A stretch of 64,000 nucleotides of DNA. It comes from an uncultured Bacilli bacterium (GTDB taxonomy: Bacteria > Bacillota_I > Bacilli_A > RF39 > UBA660). Below are positions 8,883-17,183 of the stretch, in pieces (within the stretch, counting starts at the first letter, position 1; every line of letters starts with the position of its first letter). The notes under the pieces were generated by a model. It saw only the letters and a list, made by a program, of their open reading frames with translations. It was not told where the DNA came from and did not search any database. The DNA lies in contig CAKOXO010000006.1 in assembly GCA_934130165.1 (NCBI GenBank), positions 1-64,000 on the forward strand. Direction: 5' to 3'. Both the position numbers and the translations under genes were made by a program.

Positions 8883-10538
8883 TTATTTTGAAATCATTCT
8901 TTTATATAATTCTATTCTATTAATTATTCTATCTTTTCCTAAAATTTTCATGATTGAGAATAAGTCTGGTGATTTTGTTCTACCAGTTAATACAACACGA
9001 ATAGCTTCACAAACATCACCTACATGACCCTTATATGAATCAGGATCTTTTTTATATTCTTTTGGACTTGATGCATAGCCATTATTAATAGCAAATTCTT
9101 TTACACCATCAAACCATTCTTCATTTGTACAATCTAAATTTAAGCACTCTAATATATATTTAGAAATTAATTCTGTATCATATACTTTTTCACCATCATA
9201 CTTAGAATATGCTTCTTGTTCAAAGATGCTATCTATAGCGTAAGAGAATTCTTCTTTAACATCTGAATATTTACTAATATCTTTTCTTGGCCTAGGCCCA
9301 TCTTTTTCAATACTTAAATATTTTATCATATCACTCTTATTATCATTTAATAAAGTGTAATAGCAACTATCATGCTTTTTAGCCCATGAAAGTGTTTCAT
9401 TATAAACCTCTTCTCCACTTTTCCTAGAAAAGTAAGTTTTTGAAATATTATTCAACTTATCTAGATCAAATAAAGTACCACTAGTAGGCATTTTATTAAA
9501 GCTAAATTCAAAGTCATACAAACTTTTTTCAGAATTTTGATTATACCATTCTTCAAAATTAGTATTCATAATTGTTGCTAAATAAAGTTTAACAGCTTCT
9601 ATTGGAATACCTAGTTCATCATAATATGATACTTTAGATTCTGGATCTTTTCTTTTAGAAAGTTTTCTAACATTACCATTATCTTTTTTATTAACTGTTG
9701 CATGATGAGCATACTTTGGTGGAGTAAATCCTAATATGTTAAACAACTGAATGTGTAGTGGTAGACTAGATACCCACTCCTCTCCACGAATAACATGAGT
9801 TGTGTGCATTAAGTGATCATCAATTGCATGAGCAAAGTGATATGTAGGAGTACCATCTTTTTTCAATAATACAGTATCCATATCATGTTCTGGGAACTTT
9901 AATTTTCCTTTAATGCAATCTATTACTTCTATTTGATTTTCAGAATTACCTGGAGATTTTAATCTAATAACATATTCTTCATTATTTGCTAATTTCTCTT
10001 TTACCTCATCTAGTGATAAATCTCTATCAACTGCATATACTCCATATATTCCTATTTTTGTTTTAATAAGAGCTTGTTCTTCCTTAATTTGGTTTTGTTC
10101 ATCTTCACTCATAAAACATGGATATGCTAAACCTTTTATTATTAAATCCTTTACATAGGTCTGATATATCTCTGTTCTCATGCTTTGAATATATGGTCCA
10201 TAATCACCACCTATATTTGGTCCTTCATCTGGTTTTATTTGAAAAGCATTTAAGTCGTTAAAGATTCCATCAGTACCATTTTCTACACTTCTTTTTTGAT
10301 CAGTATCTTCTATTCTTAAATAAAAAACACCATTACTTTGTTTTGCAAAAACACTATCAATAAAAGACCCTAATAGACTTCCAATATGAACAAATCCTGT
10401 AGGACTAGGCCCAAATCTTGTAACCATTGCACCATCTTCTAAATCTCTTTCAGGATACTTTTCTTCATAATACTCTCTAGTTTTTGTAATGTTAGGAAAT
10501 AATATTTCCGCTAACTCTAATCTTTCTTCTTTATTCAT
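8883..10538 (-). CDS. gltX: Glutamyl-tRNA synthetase
   Basis: Class I synthetase that charges tRNA-Glu. Signatures are RFGPSPTGFVHIGS (HIGH-like) near residue 41, LRIEDTDQ, HVIRGEEWVSSLPLH and RKLSKRKDPE (KMSKR-like). At 551 residues it is longer than the common 470-490-residue form and resembles the long variant I associate with Clostridia and related Bacillota. The gene lies between a tRNA-Gln and a tRNA-Glu gene. In bacteria of this group the enzyme is usually non-discriminating and also charges tRNA-Gln, which GatCAB then amidates. That is inference here, because no gatCAB or glnS is in the window. Confidence 0.95.
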   Translation of the reverse strand: MNKEERLELAEILFPNITKTREYYEEKYPERDLEDGAMVTRFGPSPTGFVHIGSLLGSFIDSVFAKQSNGVFYLRIEDTDQKRSVENGTDGIFNDLNAFQIKPDEGPNIGGDYGPYIQSMRTEIYQTYVKDLIIKGLAYPCFMSEDEQNQIKEEQALIKTKIGIYGVYAVDRDLSLDEVKEKLANNEEYVIRLKSPGNSENQIEVIDCIKGKLKFPEHDMDTVLLKKDGTPTYHFAHAIDDHLMHTTHVIRGEEWVSSLPLHIQLFNILGFTPPKYAHHATVNKKDNGNVRKLSKRKDPESKVSYYDELGIPIEAVKLYLATIMNTNFEEWYNQNSEKSLYDFEFSFNKMPTSGTLFDLDKLNNISKTYFSRKSGEEVYNETLSWAKKHDSCYYTLLNDNKSDMIKYLSIEKDGPRPRKDISKYSDVKEEFSYAIDSIFEQEAYSKYDGEKVYDTELISKYILECLNLDCTNEEWFDGVKEFAINNGYASSPKEYKKDPDSYKGHVGDVCEAIRVVLTGRTKSPDLFSIMKILGKDRIINRIELYKRMISK

Positions 10539-10569
10539 AAATACACTCTCCTGTATTAAATTATATTAT

Positions 10570-10644
10570 TGGCTGCCCCAGTTAGATTCGAACTAACGCG
10601 TCGTGCGGTCAGAGCGCACTGCCTTACCACTTGGCTATGGGGCA
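10570..10644 (-). tRNA. tRNA-Gln (anticodon CTG)
   Basis: Acceptor TGCCCCA/TGGGGCA, discriminator G and encoded CCA. D-arm GCC/GGC, anticodon stem GTGCG/CGCAC with loop CTCTGAC giving anticodon CTG (decodes CAG), and T-arm GTTAGTTCGAATCTAAC. The unpaired-like U1-A72 and the 5' sequence TGCCCCATAGCCAAG are typical of tRNA-Gln. It sits immediately upstream of gltX. Confidence 0.93.
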
Positions 10645-10671
10645 ATATATACATTTATCATTTTATAACAA

Positions 10672-10706
10672 AAAACAAAAAAAATAAAGTGTTTTATACA
10701 CTTTAT
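10672..10706 (-). terminator. Terminator of the 190-residue hypothetical gene
   Basis: The stem ATAAAGTGT/ACACTTTAT with a five-base loop (10684-10706) is followed on the minus strand by a run of eight T. It overlaps the stop codon of the gene it ends. Confidence 0.85.
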
Positions 10707-11275
10707 ACAGCCTTTTTTGCTTTCCCATTATTAGGAATTTTTCTTTTTTGTACACCTTTTAACTCACTTGAAAGTCTAATGTAGTTCTGTGATGAGTTAT
10801 TTTTAAATAACATTGTATTTGGTCTAATACTTTTAGTATGTTTTTTTATTCTTTCAGCCTCTTTACTATCCTTAAAGCTAGGATGATTAGCAAATAGTGA
10901 TTCAAGTTTTATATCCTCAATAGGATGTTCTTTTTTATCAACAAAATCAAAGAAACCTAAAAATCTTCTAATTGGTTCTCTCACAATATCGCTTTCTATA
11001 AATTTCTCTGACGAATATAATGCCAAAACTCCTCCAAAATCTATAACATCTGATTTTAAAACTTTAGAGAATTCTGTAATCAAATCAACTGTAAACTTAC
11101 CATCATGTAAAAATTTTATTTTACTTAGATTAGAATCTAATTTCATTCTATATAAAGAATTATTAAATGATAATATAGAACTTTCATCAACACCCTCTTT
11201 TAATTTACAATGATACTCAACCACACTTTGCTTTTCACTATCTATAAAACTCAATTTTTTTATTTCATTCTTCAT
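10703..11275 (-). CDS. Hypothetical protein, 190 residues
   Basis: Not recognised. It is soluble and mixed alpha/beta, with no signal peptide or membrane helix. Residues about 1-80 are polar; FDFVDKKEHPIEDIKLESLF lies near the middle, and the C-terminus is basic (KRKIPNNGKAKKAV). The ribosome site AGGGAGAGAT precedes the ATG at 11275. A strong promoter about 150 bases upstream leaves a long untranslated leader. The same promoter motif, with the same downstream bases, precedes the neighbouring hypothetical gene, so the two are probably co-regulated. Confidence 0.6.
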   Translation of the reverse strand: MKNEIKKLSFIDSEKQSVVEYHCKLKEGVDESSILSFNNSLYRMKLDSNLSKIKFLHDGKFTVDLITEFSKVLKSDVIDFGGVLALYSSEKFIESDIVREPIRRFLGFFDFVDKKEHPIEDIKLESLFANHPSFKDSKEAERIKKHTKSIRPNTMLFKNNSSQNYIRLSSELKGVQKRKIPNNGKAKKAV

Positions 11276-11430
11276 TTTTATCTCTCCCTTTTTTATTAAA
11301 ACAATTTGTATTTTAACATTTTTCCTTGTCTAATTTTGCTATATTATGTACATTAGAAAAATCAACCTAATTAATTATATGCTATAAAATACACATATGC
11401 TAAAATATCTCTTCCTTAACACGGTTACAT

Positions 11431-11459
11431 ATTATATCATAAAAGATTTTAAAAGTCAA
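11431..11459 (-). promoter_or_regulatory. Promoter with TATAATATGTAACC element (copy 1)
   Basis: On the minus strand TTGACT (11459-11454), a 17-base spacer and TATAAT (11436-11431) are followed at once by ATGTAACC. It drives the 190-residue hypothetical gene. The same 14-base TATAATATGTAACC string occurs at the promoter of the adjacent gene. Confidence 0.7.
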
Positions 11460-11465
11460 GAAAAA

Positions 11466-12875
11466 TCACTTTTTCTTGATATATTGTTTTGCCTTATGTA
11501 GTTCATATTCACAATTATTTGGTATTTTAGATTCGATAGCAGTTAATTCTTGATTCAACATTTGCTTCCAATCTTGATAATCGGAAGGAGTAACAACAAA
11601 AGTTTCTTTAAAAATTTCATCTAATGTTCCTAATTCATCTTTAAATCCTAATTTTTCTCCATAATATTTTAATTTATCATAATTATTTATATATCTAGCA
11701 ATTGAATTTTGATATTCTGGTTTTGACCTATCTATAAATGTTTCAACAGTTTTACTATCAATTCCTATCTTTAGCATTAGTGATGTACAATGCATGATTT
11801 CATCTTCTGTCAAATCACGTTCAACTAGCCCTGTATATAAATTAAAAAAGGCACCTATTTCTTTTCTTGCTTTTTTGTATTCTTTATCACTAATTAATTC
11901 TTGTTGCTTTTTCTTTGTTTCTTTCCATTTATACTCTGTTGTTTGAGTAGTTTGTTTTACTTTCTTTTCCAAAGTATATCTAATTGATTCCACGAGTTCA
12001 TCTACTACTCCAATATTTTTCAAACTGTTACATACTAAATCAACATCTTCTTTTTCTAAACCACTAATATCTCCAAATTGATCAATCTTATCAAGATAAT
12101 GCTTCTTTATTACAATATGATCATTATAAGTTTCATCTATCTCTTCTCGGGCATTATAGGCAATGCCTTCCTGAAGTAAGGCCTTTTGCCTTTTCTCTAA
12201 ACTAGATAAGCTATCATCATCACAGGATAATAGATATTTGTATTTATCATTTGATAGTATTTCAAAGGCTTCTTCTGCACTAAACTCATATTTATTGATA
12301 AAATCACCAAGAAATAAATAATTACCATATTCATCTTCATTAAAACATGCATTAGAAAGATTTTTATTTAAAATATCTATTAATATTCTCTGTTTATCTA
12401 TTCGTGATAGTTTGGATTTTTCAAGTTCAGAAGATAATATACCATATTCCAAAAATAAAATATTATCATCAATAAATTGTTCTTTTGATGAATTTACAAT
12501 TTCTTTAATAATTGACAAGGTAAAATACTCTGTTACCTTATCTGTTATCGCTATTTCCAAAGTGTTCTTTTTTATACTTCTAAATAACTCAGAACTACTC
12601 ATAACTTCATAAATTTTGTCAACTACATTTTCCGCACTAAAAGAAAAATCTCCCTCACAATTTTTAAGTACATCATAAATTTTTTCGCTTATTTCTTTAC
12701 TACTTATAATATTATTTTTTTTCCTTAAATTTTTAATTTGTTCTGGATTAAAAATTTCAGATATAGCTACATCGCTAATTAAATAAATAGTATTCCTCAT
12801 TTCATTTTCAATTGCCTCATCTAGGTAATCTATAAATCTTTTCTTAGCTGTTTCTATATTATTGATAGTATCCAT
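11466..12875 (-). CDS. Hypothetical protein, 469 residues, helical
   Basis: Not recognised. It is a soluble, strongly acidic/lysine-rich protein that looks almost entirely alpha-helical, with coiled-coil-like segments (for example VKQTTQTTEYKWKETKKKQQ in the middle). No signal peptide, membrane helix or enzyme motif is seen. The ATG at 12875 follows an odd purine run of seven G (GGGGGGGAAAAT) acting as ribosome site. It has its own TTGACT-17-TATAAT promoter and no homologous neighbour. A structural, phage-derived or defence role cannot be excluded; I see no direct sign of any. Confidence 0.6.
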   Translation of the reverse strand: MDTINNIETAKKRFIDYLDEAIENEMRNTIYLISDVAISEIFNPEQIKNLRKKNNIISSKEISEKIYDVLKNCEGDFSFSAENVVDKIYEVMSSSELFRSIKKNTLEIAITDKVTEYFTLSIIKEIVNSSKEQFIDDNILFLEYGILSSELEKSKLSRIDKQRILIDILNKNLSNACFNEDEYGNYLFLGDFINKYEFSAEEAFEILSNDKYKYLLSCDDDSLSSLEKRQKALLQEGIAYNAREEIDETYNDHIVIKKHYLDKIDQFGDISGLEKEDVDLVCNSLKNIGVVDELVESIRYTLEKKVKQTTQTTEYKWKETKKKQQELISDKEYKKARKEIGAFFNLYTGLVERDLTEDEIMHCTSLMLKIGIDSKTVETFIDRSKPEYQNSIARYINNYDKLKYYGEKLGFKDELGTLDEIFKETFVVTPSDYQDWKQMLNQELTAIESKIPNNCEYELHKAKQYIKKK

Positions 12876-12901
12876 ATTTTCCCCCCCATTTCAGGTTACA
12901 T

Positions 12902-12930
12902 ATTATACTACTATAAGGCATTTAAGTCAA
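12902..12930 (-). promoter_or_regulatory. Promoter with TATAATATGTAACC element (copy 2)
   Basis: On the minus strand TTGACT (12930-12925), a 17-base spacer, TATAAT (12907-12902), then ATGTAACC. It drives the 469-residue hypothetical gene and matches copy 1 at both boxes, the spacing and the downstream octamer. Confidence 0.7.
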
Positions 12931-12952
12931 ATAAACTAAACCATTAGAATCT

Positions 12953-12979
12953 AAAAAAATTGATATATAAGTATCAATT
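12953..12979 (-). terminator. Terminator of the YHYH-domain gene
   Basis: The stem AATTGATA/TATCAATT with a six-base loop is followed on the minus strand by a T run (12953-12959). Confidence 0.7.
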
Positions 12980-12998
12980 CTTTATTATTTTTTCTTTA

Positions 12999-13661
12999 CT
13001 ACTTTACTATTATTTTAGATATTGGTTTTTGAATTACTTTTCTTTTTATTGTATTAGATTCTTGAATCTCACCTTTTTCATTTACAACTATTTCCGTAAT
13101 TATTCTTCTCTTACCATTTTTACCTTTTCTTAGAACAGTTCCTGATTTACGAAATAATTTATTTTTATATACCTTTTTATATCTGATTTTTTCATATCTT
13201 ACTTTTTCCTTAGTATATAAACAAGTTCCATCTCCAGTATTTGCATCACTATTATAATTATCAGCTAATTCATCGGTACACCCATAAACAAACGGTTTGC
13301 AGCTACCATCGTCAGTATTAGCTTCAGAGTTATAATTGTATGCTGTGCTATCAGTACATCCATAAACTTTAGCTATACAACTACCATCATCTTTTGTTGC
13401 ACTACTGTTATAATTTATTGCATTAGAATTAGTGCACCCATATACTTCTTTTCTTGTATAGGTAGACTTGCTACTACTACTGCCACTGCTGCTACCACCA
13501 TTATGGCAATGATACTGACCATAACTTAATCCCCATCTTTCACAATTAGTTCGACAAGTGTGACAACCTCTAGAATCAGTTCTTCCAGGATGAGCATAAA
13601 CACTCCCTGAATATAAGATTACCATTACTAAAATAACTATCCCATTCTTTAACTTTCCCAT
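12999..13661 (-). CDS. Secreted YHYH-domain protein with three Cys repeats and a G5-like tail
   Basis: A 220-residue exported protein. A signal peptide (about residues 1-23, ending VYA) is followed by HPGRTDSRGCHTCRTNC and YGQYHCHNG, the pattern of YHYH-type domains (here YHCH). A Ser-rich linker leads to three tandem 26-residue repeats of the form VYGCTDSxAxNYNSxAxxDDGSC. The last 65 residues (KVYKNKLFRKSGTVLRKGKN ... IQKPISKIIVK) resemble a G5 domain, which often binds carbohydrate at the cell surface. It is a single-gene unit between terminators. Cys-paired repeats suggest an oxidising extracellular setting; the ligand is unknown. Confidence 0.75.
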   Translation of the reverse strand: MGKLKNGIVILVMVILYSGSVYAHPGRTDSRGCHTCRTNCERWGLSYGQYHCHNGGSSSGSSSSKSTYTRKEVYGCTNSNAINYNSSATKDDGSCIAKVYGCTDSTAYNYNSEANTDDGSCKPFVYGCTDELADNYNSDANTGDGTCLYTKEKVRYEKIRYKKVYKNKLFRKSGTVLRKGKNGKRRIITEIVVNEKGEIQESNTIKRKVIQKPISKIIVK

Positions 13662-13678
13662 TTTTTCCTCCTAAACCT

Positions 13679-13722
13679 AAAAAAAGGGCCAGCATAGATA
13701 ATTAAAGTCTATACTAGCCCTC
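13679..13722 (-). terminator. Terminator of the TIM44-like zinc-ribbon gene
   Basis: A long imperfect stem (AGGGCTAGTATAGAC against GTCTATGCTGGCCCT with wobble pairs) is followed on the minus strand by a run of seven T. It separates this gene from the YHYH gene downstream. Confidence 0.85.
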
Positions 13723-13757
13723 TAATAACCAAATTATACCAAATAATTCGACAAAAT

Positions 13758-14465
13758 TCAATCATTTCTAATATTATTAATCATAAATGTTTTAGTAACT
13801 AAATTTGCTACTCCACTTCCGCAATAAGAACAAACCTTATTACTTAGAGTTTTAATAGGCGCTCCACAGTTTGGACAGTTAAGTCCTAATGATTTAATTT
13901 TTGAATCAACATTACTTGTATCTATAACATAAACGCATTCTGTTATAATTCTACCTTGAACTTTTCTATATTCACTTTTGTTTTTGCTATATAAATATTC
14001 AAAAGCTGTTCCAAAATATATGGTAGCAACTGATGCATCTTTTTCATATTTACTAACAACAGTTTTATGAAATTTGACATTTTTATAATCAACAGAAGAA
14101 TTTTTTAAATCATCTATTTTTGATTGTATATATTTTTTTATCTTATCACTTTTTGTTTTAATAATCCCTACATCCCTATTTTCTATAGCATCTATACATT
14201 CTATTATATTTTTTTCAACCATAGCTTTTAATTGATTAATATTAAGCTCAGGAAAGTCCTTCTTAATATTTTCTAAATAAAGAGAATCCAAACTAGATAA
14301 TGATTTGGGAACTTCTTCATTTATAAATTCCTCTTTATTTATAATTTTACTAATATCAGTAGTACCAAAAACCTTTCTAGAAAAGTTTTTTATCTTGTTA
14401 GCAATAATTAAATATAACACTATTAAAAATAATATTAGTATTAAAACACCTATTAAAAATGCCAT
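13758..14465 (-). CDS. Membrane-anchored TIM44-like zinc-ribbon protein
   Basis: A 235-residue protein. Residues 1-25 form one membrane helix. The middle (residues 70-190) has the layout of Bacillota TIM44-like/MBA1-like domains: a helical start (NIIECIDAIENRDVGII) then strands ending GRIITECVYVID. A C-terminal zinc ribbon follows (CPNCGAPIKTLSNKVCSYCG) and a short strand VTKTFMINNI. Proteins of this type are widespread in gut Bacillota and lack a proven role. A related second copy lies at 15777-16793. Confidence 0.65.
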   Translation of the reverse strand: MAFLIGVLILILFLIVLYLIIANKIKNFSRKVFGTTDISKIINKEEFINEEVPKSLSSLDSLYLENIKKDFPELNINQLKAMVEKNIIECIDAIENRDVGIIKTKSDKIKKYIQSKIDDLKNSSVDYKNVKFHKTVVSKYEKDASVATIYFGTAFEYLYSKNKSEYRKVQGRIITECVYVIDTSNVDSKIKSLGLNCPNCGAPIKTLSNKVCSYCGSGVANLVTKTFMINNIRND

Positions 14466-14561
14466 TTTATCACTCCATTTAATAAATATATCTTAAATTA
14501 CCATTTTTTATCTTCTTCACATCAACAATCAAAATCAATATTAAAGTTAAGGCAAAAACCT

Positions 14562-14594
14562 AAAAAAATACAAAAGATTTATTATTATCTTTTG
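14562..14594 (-). terminator. Terminator of the 205-residue hypothetical gene
   Basis: The stem CAAAAGAT/ATCTTTTG (14571-14594) is followed on the minus strand by a run of T (14562-14569). It overlaps the stop of the upstream gene. Confidence 0.8.
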
Positions 14595-15202
14595 ATATAT
14601 GATTTTGATGAATTAGCCAAACTTTTTTGACCTACAGCTCTATTTTGATCTATTTGGGCTTTTATTTCATTATTTAAATCATTAAGACTTCTAGTATAAT
14701 TAATATCAGATATTACATGTAATACATAAGAATCAACCATTGATAATTGTTCATATTTTTCTATTTTTTTCTCTTCACTTACTTTAATACTTAATTGTTC
14801 TTTTTCTACTTTGCTTAATCTAGTTATTTCTTTTTTGGCATAATGCAATTCCTCTAATGTCAATTTGCTTAACATCAACTTTTCAATTGATTCATTATGC
14901 ATATAATCATATACTTTCATATAATCATCTTCTGAACACTGATCTGTACCATACGCCTTAAACAATTTAACAAGTGCTTTATTTTTGCTATAGCCAGTCG
15001 CCTCTTCAAGTTCTTCATAAGATAATTCAGACACTTTTTTAGAATCAAAATATTTAATTCTTTGTTTTTCAAATTCTGGTTCATAAGATAGCCATTTAAG
15101 CCACTCAACATCAGGAGAAACACTACCATTACCTCCTGGAATAATTTTATCTCTATAACCCATTTTAAACATTTCTCTAGCCATTACTCTATCAAAACTC
15201 AT
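14585..15202 (-). CDS. Hypothetical protein, 205 residues
   Basis: Not recognised. It is soluble and charged, largely helical after residue 50, with a Lys/Glu-rich C-terminal third that could form a coiled coil (residues 125-190). There is a Gly-containing loop near the start (KIIPGGNGSVSPDVEWLKWL). No membrane or signal segment. The ATG at 15202 has a TTGGAGGTTT ribosome site. The gap upstream (15203-15388) holds a plausible promoter (TTGCTC-18-TAAAAT) and nothing else I can support. Confidence 0.55.
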   Translation of the reverse strand: MSFDRVMAREMFKMGYRDKIIPGGNGSVSPDVEWLKWLSYEPEFEKQRIKYFDSKKVSELSYEELEEATGYSKNKALVKLFKAYGTDQCSEDDYMKVYDYMHNESIEKLMLSKLTLEELHYAKKEITRLSKVEKEQLSIKVSEEKKIEKYEQLSMVDSYVLHVISDINYTRSLNDLNNEIKAQIDQNRAVGQKSLANSSKSYIKR

Positions 15203-15388
15203 AAATTAAACCTCCAAGCAATTAATATTTTATCATTATTTCTTCTACCAGAGCAAGTATATATTAGAAATATTAACTTATTACTATTTAAAAATCTTTT
15301 CAAATTTTGTAACCATTATAAATCACTTTTTTAAAACAGTTAGATACTATTACAAAAATAGTTTATAACTTTTAACATTTTATCTCAT

Positions 15389-15655
15389 TTAATAATTTTT
15401 TTCAATTTTATATTTTTTCCAAATTCTCCTAATTAGTTTTAAAGATAAGGTGGATAAAGTAAAACCTATTACTGGTACTAATGAACTTAATAATATATTA
15501 TCAAGCTTTCTTATAGCATAAGAATATATAACAACTACTATATAAGTTAAGAACATAATACATATTCTTCTACTCCAACTTGTTTCCCATTTTTTATCTT
15601 CTTCTACTCTTTTATTTCGTTCTTGTATCTTTTTTATTTCTCTTTCCAAATTCAT
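15389..15655 (-). CDS. Small two-helix membrane protein, unknown
   Basis: An 88-residue protein: a charged N-terminal helix (about 1-25), two membrane helices (about 29-48 and 53-75) separated by RKLDNILLSS, and a basic C-terminus (RRIWKKYKIEK). No family recognised. It lies after the terminator that ends the radical SAM operon, so it is probably not part of that transcript. Confidence 0.5.
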   Translation of the reverse strand: MNLEREIKKIQERNKRVEEDKKWETSWSRRICIMFLTYIVVVIYSYAIRKLDNILLSSLVPVIGFTLSTLSLKLIRRIWKKYKIEKNY

Positions 15656-15706
15656 AAAACTACACTTCTCATGAACAATTATATCATATTCAAAAATTAT
15701 TAAACA

Positions 15707-15756
15707 TAATAAAAGATATGATTAATAGTTTATTTGCTAATTACTATAATCATATC
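15707..15756 (-). terminator. Terminator of the radical SAM operon
   Basis: Arms GATATGATTAATAGT and ACTATAATCATATC pair with one bulge around a 13-base loop. On the minus strand they are followed by TTTTATTAT. It closes the four-gene operon running from 20219 to 15777. Confidence 0.6.
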
Positions 15757-15776
15757 ATTTAAATTTAAAACATGTA

Positions 15777-16793
15777 CTAATTGTTAGTCATTGCCCATTC
15801 TTGTAATGGCTTTATTTTAGTATTACAATACTCACATTTGCCCTTTGTAGCATCAATAGAAGCACCACAATTATGACATTTTATTATATTTGCTCCAGGT
15901 TTAATTTCTAGTATTTCTTTATTTAACTGTTTCATATTATAGGTATCAACCTTATATTCAGATAATAGTTTTCCATTATTATATTTTACTATTCTTACAT
16001 ATGCTTTTACTCTAACATTTAGTATACCATCTATAACCTCATCATCAAACTCATCATAATCAATAATATCATAATCGATAATATCACCTTTTGAGTAGTA
16101 TTTCTTTTTCACCTCATAATTTAAATTATTAAAAAATTTCATTTTATCAATTTTTGTTCTACTCCAAAAATCAACTTGTTTAGCATTTTGCCTATCTTTA
16201 TATTTCTTTATTGGGCCTAAAACTACGTAGCCATCAATAATATAGAAGAAATAATAAAGAATAAGTGCTAATATAATTCCATAAATGAATATTTTAGAAA
16301 TATCATATGAATTAAATGTTCTTGAAGAATACTTTATAAAAACAAATGCTATAATCAAACTAATAATAACATCAATAATCGCAGTAATTACTCGATACTT
16401 TGACGTTCTCAAGATTCTGTCGTAATGATATTTTCCACCTAAATCTTTTTCAGTATAATCTATGTTATAGTACGTTCCGCAATATGGACAACCATCAATA
16501 AAATCATGTAATTTATAATGTGTTCCACAATTTGGACATATATATTCTCGCTTTTCCTGTTCATTTGAAATAAATGTATATTGAATTCGTGAATCAAATT
16601 GTTTTTCTTCTTTTACTAACGTATTATCAATATAATATTGTTTTTTACACCTAATTCCATTTTTTATATCATCATTATAACTACCGTCAGAGTTTCTTTC
16701 TAATATTTTATTTCCAACAATGTATTTTGATTTAATGTTAATATTGTACTTTTCTAATATATCTTTTTGACTCTTATCAAAAATTAATGACAT
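15777..16793 (-). CDS. Double zinc-ribbon membrane protein with TIM44-like C-terminal domain
   Basis: A 338-residue protein, last gene of the radical SAM operon. It has a polar N-terminal domain (1-90), a zinc ribbon (CPNCGTHYKLHDFIDGCPYC), two membrane helices (about 134-154 and 167-187), a strand-rich domain like the C-terminal half of the TIM44-like protein at 13758 (DGILNVRVKAYVRIVKY), and a second zinc ribbon (CHNCGASIDATKGKCEYC). It starts 18 bases after the Asn-tail gene. It could present or tether the modified protein at the membrane; that is inference from position only. Confidence 0.6.
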   Translation of the reverse strand: MSLIFDKSQKDILEKYNINIKSKYIVGNKILERNSDGSYNDDIKNGIRCKKQYYIDNTLVKEEKQFDSRIQYTFISNEQEKREYICPNCGTHYKLHDFIDGCPYCGTYYNIDYTEKDLGGKYHYDRILRTSKYRVITAIIDVIISLIIAFVFIKYSSRTFNSYDISKIFIYGIILALILYYFFYIIDGYVVLGPIKKYKDRQNAKQVDFWSRTKIDKMKFFNNLNYEVKKKYYSKGDIIDYDIIDYDEFDDEVIDGILNVRVKAYVRIVKYNNGKLLSEYKVDTYNMKQLNKEILEIKPGANIIKCHNCGASIDATKGKCEYCNTKIKPLQEWAMTNN

Positions 16794-16811
16794 AAAAACA
16801 CATCCTATCTA

Positions 16812-17183
16812 CTATCTATTATTATTGTTATTATTGTTGTTATTGTTGTTATTGTTATTATTAGATGATGAACCACCGCTATATCCACTATCACTTGATG
16901 GTACATAATGTGGAATAAGTGTAAATGCATCATTTGATAGTTTTAAACCATCAATACTACTATCAATACATTTAGCATTAATTATCTCTGATTCTATTTC
17001 GGGTTGATAATTTACTTTCAATGTTAAAGTTGTTTCATTACCAATGATAACAGCTTTAGGATAAGTTGCTAAATAATTATATATTTTATCTAATTCATCT
17101 TTAGATAATTCATAATATTTTGTTAAATCAACGCATCTTTTATATCTAATAAGTTCTTCATATGTCTCTGGTTCTTTATTCAT
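16812..17183 (-). CDS. Small protein with 15-asparagine tail, candidate radical SAM substrate
   Basis: A 123-residue protein. Residues 1-95 look like a small folded domain (ELSKDELDKIYNYLATYPKA, then strands). The C-terminus is low complexity: SSDSGYSGGSSS, then 15 Asn and a final Arg. The Asn run mixes nine AAT and six AAC codons, so it is kept at protein level rather than being a pure triplet slippage tract. The start codon overlaps the stop of the radical SAM gene (TAATG), with AGGAGATG inside that gene, so translation is coupled. A maturase followed by a small protein with a repetitive tail is the usual layout of enzyme and peptide substrate. Function inferred, not shown. Confidence 0.6.
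   Translation of the reverse strand: MNKEPETYEELIRYKRCVDLTKYYELSKDELDKIYNYLATYPKAVIIGNETTLTLKVNYQPEIESEIINAKCIDSSIDGLKLSNDAFTLIPHYVPSSDSGYSGGSSSNNNNNNNNNNNNNNNR

Noticed and set aside
10569..10784. Plus-strand frame starting MAAPVRFELTRRAVRAH
   Set aside because: It reads through the antisense of tRNA-Gln, a well-known source of false proteins; it has no ribosome site and overlaps real features.
16815..16862. AAT/AAC run as a simple microsatellite
   Set aside because: The codons are mixed (nine AAT, six AAC) and in frame at a protein end, so a selected Asn tail is more likely than slippage alone.
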